From contig NZ_JAOXHM010000001.1 in assembly GCF_025780075.1 (NCBI RefSeq), forward strand, positions 89,275 to 153,274: DNA of 64,000 nucleotides, given 5' to 3'. The position numbers and the translations under genes were made by a program. Below, piece after piece: positions 60,015 through 64,000 of this stretch. Each line of letters begins with the position of its first letter. The first letter of the stretch is position 1. This DNA is from Ureaplasma sp. ES3154-GEN. GTDB lineage: Bacteria; Bacillota_I; Bacilli_A; Mycoplasmatales; Mycoplasmoidaceae. A model generated the notes under the pieces. The model had not been told where the DNA came from, ran no database searches, and worked only from the letters and a program-made list of their open reading frames with translations.

Positions 60015-60022
60015 ATTAATTA

Positions 60023-61378
60023 TTAATTCTTTTCTCTTTCAAATGATGTGAACCCATCAAAGTGTTTTTTAAATCATTCTTCAGGGAATGTATAAGAAGC
60101 TGATGACGTTTTTGAAGTATAACCAAATTTAATTAACCCCTTAACATCATTTCAGTTAAGTTTTCAATTTTCACCTTGTTTTTTCATTGCTTCTTGGATC
60201 ATTTTGGCAATTTCGCTATCTTTACGAGCGTAAATATAAGCACGATAGAAACCAACTGTCTTTAAATTATTAGTATCTCCATTTGCTGCAGTTGCTAATT
60301 TATCAACAACTGTTTTTAAAGCTTCTGGATATCCTTCTGATACAGTCGTTGGGTTTCCTGTACCTTGAATATAAAGTTGTACTTTGCCATTTGCACCTTT
60401 GCTAAAAGTACGGTATCCATTAGCAGCATCGACTAAAAGTTTTTCGCTTGTAAATGCTGGTGTGAATGTTTGATCTAGCGAAACATATGGATCAATAATT
60501 TGTACTGAGCGACCGGCTTGTAAAATGAAATTTGTGTTTTGGGCTTTTGTCGCTCATGTATCAACAGGAAGGAAAGCAACATCTAATAATCCATTATTCA
60601 AACTATTTGCAGCTTGGTCGTAACTTGTACTTACTGTAATTTCAAAGTTATCTAAACCCATTGTATTAAAGTATTCACTAATCTTACTAACTGCTTTTTG
60701 GACATTAGTTGGATCTCCTGATGGGATAAATTGAACCTTAAGTTTTTTTGATCCTGTTTTTTTAGTTACTTTGTTATCAGAACTAATTTCAAAGTATTCG
60801 CTACCTTCTTCTGGAGATTTTGAATATAATTTACGTTTATCTCCTTGCGGATTTACAGTAATTTCAGCGTTTTCATCAACTAATTGTGCATACCCATCAT
60901 GATTATAAACACTAAAAACTGATTTAGATTTACCACCAACATCAATAGTTAATTCTTTATTTTCAGCATTAGGGTTTGCTTTTAAAGCTTTTTCATTTTC
61001 TTTTGCTTTTTTAATAGCTTCTGTAAATAAAATCTGTAATGCTTTAATATCACCTTTTTTAAGGGTATTGCGAACTTGAACACCATCGTTTGCAATAGCA
61101 GTTGTCGCTCCAACAACAATGATATCATCACGGTTGTCTTTTGCATAAATTGAAGCTGCATCCCCTCAAGCACTAGCTAATGTAATTGTTCCACCAGCTA
61201 AATCACTCATTTGTGTTGCATAACTTCCTGAATTTTTAGCTTCAAATTTTCCTTTTACATCAGCAGCAGAACTGCCACTATTATTACAACTTGCAGCAAT
61301 AGCAATTACTGAACCAGCAATAGCTAAAGCTCCCATTGTAGAAAATAAGATTTTTTTATTAAGTTTATTATTTTTCAT
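60023..61378 (-). CDS. P37/Cypl-like substrate-binding lipoprotein
   Basis: The extracellular binding component of the uptake system. The 451-residue lipoprotein has a signal peptide with lipobox AASC (residues about 26-30), then a PhnD-like periplasmic-binding fold: KKLKVQFIPSGDPTN near 195, SYDQAANSLNNGLLDVAFLPVDTW near 235-258, a hallmark of this family, and RAYIYARKDSEIAKMIQEAM near 395. P37 of M. hyorhinis binds thiamine pyrophosphate and is linked to effects on host cells; both are known only for that homologue. A 100-residue insertion (about 85-190) rich in Asp/Lys/Asn separates the N-terminus from the fold. First gene of its operon. Confidence 0.92.
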
Positions 61379-61629
61379 TAATACAATCCTTTTAATTATT
61401 TTTTATTTCACTTACATAAATAAAATGAGTTCTAATTACTCTATTATATTTTAAACAAAAACATATATATACAACCGACAAAAATCAAAAACCTAATAAA
61501 AATTTATTTTTATATTTTTTAGAAATTAGAAAATTGTTTGTAAAAATAGTTTTTTTATATCATTATTGAATTCTAAATTTTAATTCATATTAACATTTTG
61601 ATAAAACTACATTTTTAGGGTAAAAAAAT

Positions 61630-61660
61630 AAAACAGATCCGTCCCAAGACGTTCTGTTTT
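61630..61660 (-). terminator. Terminator of greA
   Basis: AAAACAGA pairs with TCTGTTTT and CGTC with GACG inside, around CCAA; on the minus strand it is followed by a T-rich run. Confidence 0.8.
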
Positions 61661-61677
61661 ATTTTTTAATTCTAATC

Positions 61678-62139
61678 TTATTTAATTTCTAAAATCTTAA
61701 CACGATAAGGATTATCAATATGCAACGTTGCTGTTTCTTCAACTCGCAAACCAACTAATGCCTTTCCTAAGGCTGATAGATTAGAAATCTTATTTTCTAA
61801 CGGGTTCACATCGATAGTCCCCACAATTGTGTAAACTTCTTCTTGGTTTGTTTTATAGTTAAAAATTCTAACAACATTTCCGAGAGAAACAGTTTCGTTT
61901 GATAATTTACTATCATCAATCAATTCATAATCATTAAGAATATCTTCGATTTCTTCTTTACGACGGTTTAAATTTGCTTGTTCGTTCTTAGCTGCATCAT
62001 AATCAGCGTTTTCTGATAAGTCTCCTTGCTCACGAGCTGCTTGTAATTGACGTGTAATCTCAGGTCATTTGATATTTAAAATATCATGCAACTCTTGTAA
62101 TAATTCTTGCTCTTTCGCTTTGGTAATTGTGTGTTTCAT
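61678..62139 (-). CDS. greA: Transcription elongation factor GreA
   Basis: Rescues backtracked RNA polymerase by stimulating transcript cleavage. The 153-residue protein has the N-terminal coiled coil with ITRQLQAAREQGDLSENADYDAAK (read in parts, about residues 30-53), whose acidic tip (DLSENADYDAAK) is the catalytic one, and the C-terminal FKBP-like domain (about 80-153). One TGA-encoded Trp in the coiled coil. Start ATG 62139 behind AAAGGAGTATT. Confidence 0.95.
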
Positions 62140-62153
62140 AATACTCCTTTATT

Positions 62154-62190
62154 AAACAAACTAGACCATTAAAAACGGTCTAGTTTGTTT
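62154..62190. terminator. Bidirectional terminator between hup and greA
   Basis: AAACAAACTAGACC and GGTCTAGTTTGTTT form a 14-bp perfect stem around a 9-nt loop, directly after the HU stop codon. Confidence 0.88.
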
Positions 62191-62583
62191 TTATTCTTCA
62201 GTTTCATAAGTTTCAGTTACAAATTCGTCTTGTTTTTGTTCTGTATCAATTTCTTCATATTCAATAGAATCATCTGTTACTTGTAAATTTACATTCACAA
62301 TCTCTTTGATTCCCTTTGTAAAAGCAAATTTAGGAATAATTTTTTCTGGAATAATTAATTTTTCTTTTGTAAAAACATTTACTCCTTTTCGCTCTTTACG
62401 CTTTGATAATTTGAATTTACCAATTTTACCTAAACTAACTTCCCCAGATCGTGTCAACTCTAAAATTAAAAAATTTTCATAAGTTTCTAAAATTTCTTTG
62501 GTTGTTTTTTTATCATTGTTAATCATTTTAGAAACTTGATTAACTATTTCGGCACGCGTTAGGGGTTTAACTTGATTTGACAT
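62191..62583 (-). CDS. hup: HU-family DNA-binding protein with acidic tail
   Basis: A nucleoid protein. The 130-residue chain has the HU/IHF fold: an N-terminal helical dimer part, GKIGKFKLSKRKERKGVN (about 52-69), and the beta-arm with P near IPEKIIPKFAF (about 79-89). After residue about 100 comes an acidic Glu/Asp/Thr tail that ordinary HU proteins (about 90 residues) lack; similar tails may tune DNA binding. The intact frame contains no TGA. Confidence 0.9.
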   Translation of the reverse strand: MSNQVKPLTRAEIVNQVSKMINNDKKTTKEILETYENFLILELTRSGEVSLGKIGKFKLSKRKERKGVNVFTKEKLIIPEKIIPKFAFTKGIKEIVNVNLQVTDDSIEYEEIDTEQKQDEFVTETYETEE

Positions 62584-62641
62584 ATATTAAATTCTTTCTT
62601 TAAGTTTTTAGTATTTTTATTATAACAAATAATAAAATAAA

Positions 62642-63367
62642 TTATTTTTTTAAGAATTTAATACCGGCATTCAAAGCAATTTCCATCATCGCTTTAAACG
62701 TTGTTGCTCGTTCTGTTGGAGTCATTGATGCATCAACAACTAGCGAATCAGAAACTGTTAACATTGTTGCGGCGTTTTTATTTAAGATTTGGGCGTTAGC
62801 AAACAAACCAGCAGACTCCATATCCACACATTGAGCATGTGTGCGTTTTTTAATTGCATCTAGACTTTCGTGACCGTTATTATAAAAAACATCCGATGCA
62901 TGACAAATCGCTTCAATAATTGGACGTTTTAGTTCTTCAGCGCTTTGTTTAATTACTTCATAAATACTTTGTGTTGGGTACATAAAGTTCTGTTCATCTT
63001 TTTTTGCTCCAATAGCTTCGACAAATGTTGAATCTGTATAGGCTTTACTAACCAATACAACATCTCCTAATTTCAAATCTTCAACATAAGCGCCTGTTGA
63101 ACCAACACGAATAATAGTATCTACATCGTAGAATTTATACAATTCGTATGAATAGATTCCAATTGATGGAATACCCATTCCGTGTCCCATTACACTAATA
63201 CGTTCGCCTTTGTAATATCCTGTATAACACAACATTCCCCGAACATCATTTACAAGAATAGCATCTGTTAAAAAAGTATCTGCAATTCATTTTGCACGCA
63301 ACGGATCTCCTGGCATTAAAACAACTTTAGCAATTTCATCCTTTTTTGCATGTATATGTGGTGTCAT
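62642..63367 (-). CDS. deoD: Purine-nucleoside phosphorylase, DeoD type
   Basis: Splits purine nucleosides to base and (deoxy)ribose-1-phosphate; a purine-salvage step essential for an organism without de novo synthesis. The 241-residue product has MPGDPLRAKWIA (about 18-29), VMGHGMGIPSIGIY (about 60-73), RVGSTGAY near 87, and VDMESAGLFA near 180, all matching the hexameric trimeric-dimer DeoD family. One TGA-encoded Trp. Start ATG 63367 behind AGAGGAGAAATTTT. Confidence 0.95.
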
Positions 63368-63758
63368 AAAATTTCTCCTCTAATTTATCTTAATGTTTCT
63401 CTAACCCTTTAATTATAAATTAATCAGTACCCCTGATAACATAAGAATCACAAATATTTTGCAAAAACGAACAAACAAAAATAAAAAAAATTAATTTAAT
63501 TAACAAAGATAATATCTTTTCGACAAAAATATTTTTAATGAAACAATGTTTTAAATAATGTTAAAAAATATTTAAAACACAGTATTTAACAAAAAACAAA
63601 CAACTAAGAACATCTCATAATTAACATAACAATTAATATATGAGTATTATAGTCGTTTGTTCAAAACTATTTATAAGCAGTTTTTAGTTTTTTAATATTA
63701 ATATTTTTTATTTCAGAATCTTTATAGTTTTATTAACTAAATTTGTTATATATAAAAA
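63368..63758. other. 390-bp AT-rich intergenic region
   Basis: Very AT-rich with no gene. It lies between the start of deoD and the end of the repeat protein gene, so it should hold the deoD promoter; TATTAT/TATAAT-like boxes are too common to choose one. Confidence 0.4.
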
Positions 63759-64000
63759 CTAATTTGCTTCCCCATCTGCTGTTCCTGCAGACTCTCATCC
63801 TTGTCTAGAGCTACTAATATCAACATTTTCACTAGCGCCTGGGTTTGCATCTTCTTTAGGAGCAGCAGCTGTGTTTTCACTAGCGCCTGGGTTTGCATCT
63901 TCTTTAGGAGCAGCAGCTGTGTTTTCACTAGCGCCTGGGTTTGCATCTTCTTTAGGAGCAGCAGCTGTGTTTTCACTAGCGCCTGGGTTTGCATCTTCTT
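63759..64000 (-). CDS. Repeat-containing surface protein, C-terminal end
   Basis: The stop TAG is at 63759 and the frame is open to the window edge, so only the last 80 residues are seen. The sequence is a tandem array of a 16-residue unit (ENTAAAPKEDANPGAS) followed by a unique C-terminus with a TGA-encoded Trp (RQGWESAGTADGEAN). Ala/Pro/Glu-rich, soluble, extended repeats are typical of mycoplasma surface lipoproteins of variable length. No signal peptide is seen because the start lies beyond the window. An alternative frame of the same repeat is open over the same stretch, but it has hydrophobic-basic composition and no natural end, so I reject it. Confidence 0.75.
63831..64000 (-). repeat. 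Perfect 48-bp tandem repeats in the surface protein gene
   Basis: Copies begin at 63831, 63879, 63927 and 63975, each 48 bp and identical base for base as far as seen; the array continues past the window. Because 48 is divisible by three, gain or loss of copies keeps the frame. Confidence 0.97.

Noticed and set aside
63746..63994. Hydrophobic-basic repeat frame (LLLLKKMQTQALVKTQ-like)
   Set aside because: It is a second open phase of the 48-bp repeats; the frame ending at 63759 has the composition and unique C-terminus expected of a surface protein.
63831..64000. CRISPR array
   Set aside because: The units are contiguous and identical with no spacers, and they translate as one continuous protein repeat.

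Overview
The window comes from a mollicute, a wall-less Mycoplasma- or Ureaplasma-like bacterium. The DNA is very AT-rich, and almost every long gene reads through in-frame TGA codons that fall where tryptophan is expected, so TGA is read as Trp (genetic code 4). All coordinates below use that code, which joins pieces that look broken under the standard code. The lipoproteins carry signal peptides ending in AASC, no peptidoglycan genes are present, and the gene set is the reduced translation/replication core of Mollicutes. The AIAASC lipobox style and several gene adjacencies (trmB-trmL, rpmG-pepP, nadE near obgE, P37-P29-P69) point loosely to the pneumoniae/Ureaplasma branch, but the species cannot be fixed from this sequence alone.

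Layout. 1-4.4 kb: the end of an MIB-like immunoglobulin-binding gene and a complete MIP-like serine protease, then the RNase P RNA gene. 5.2-7.2 kb (minus): a lipoprotein and MsrB, then a 1-kb decayed stretch with a likely transposase remnant. 8.2-12.1 kb (minus): the nusA-rnpM-infB-rbfA operon, with a hairpin in its leader. 12.2-16.7 kb (minus): an ECF transporter S component, a membrane protein, HolA, an rRNA/tRNA methyltransferase and a small protein. 16.8-37.7 kb: housekeeping genes, including four aminoacyl-tRNA synthetase polypeptides or subunits (LeuRS, PheRS alpha and beta, ValRS), TruA, NadE, Obg, Fmt, TrmB, TrmL, a DUF2779 nuclease-like protein, L33, a PepP-type peptidase and tRNA-Trp(CCA). 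38-44 kb (minus): RNase HII, a 1097-residue transporter-like protein with a huge soluble insertion, and an M13 metallopeptidase. 44-49.5 kb (plus): HrcA, DUF402 and DUF3196 proteins, and the DnaB/DnaD-DnaI replication-initiation pair.

49.5-56 kb is the accessory zone. It holds a structured RNA after dnaI, tandem strong hairpins, decayed mobile-element genes, an intact single-chain GmrSD-like (DUF262+DUF1524) restriction protein, a small double-HTH protein that appears to use an ATT start codon, and a roughly 485-nt highly structured RNA transcribed from a consensus promoter and closed by a strong terminator. I could not assign this RNA to any family; it is the best candidate for something undescribed. 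56-63.4 kb (minus): an NrnA-type phosphoesterase, the P69-P29-P37 ABC uptake operon, GreA, HU and DeoD. The window ends inside a surface protein built of identical 48-bp repeats.

Functionally, one end of the window faces the host (Ig capture and cleavage, lipoproteins, a repeat-variable surface protein), the middle is core gene expression, and the 50-56 kb zone is a defence/mobile island between the replication-initiation genes and a nutrient-uptake operon.
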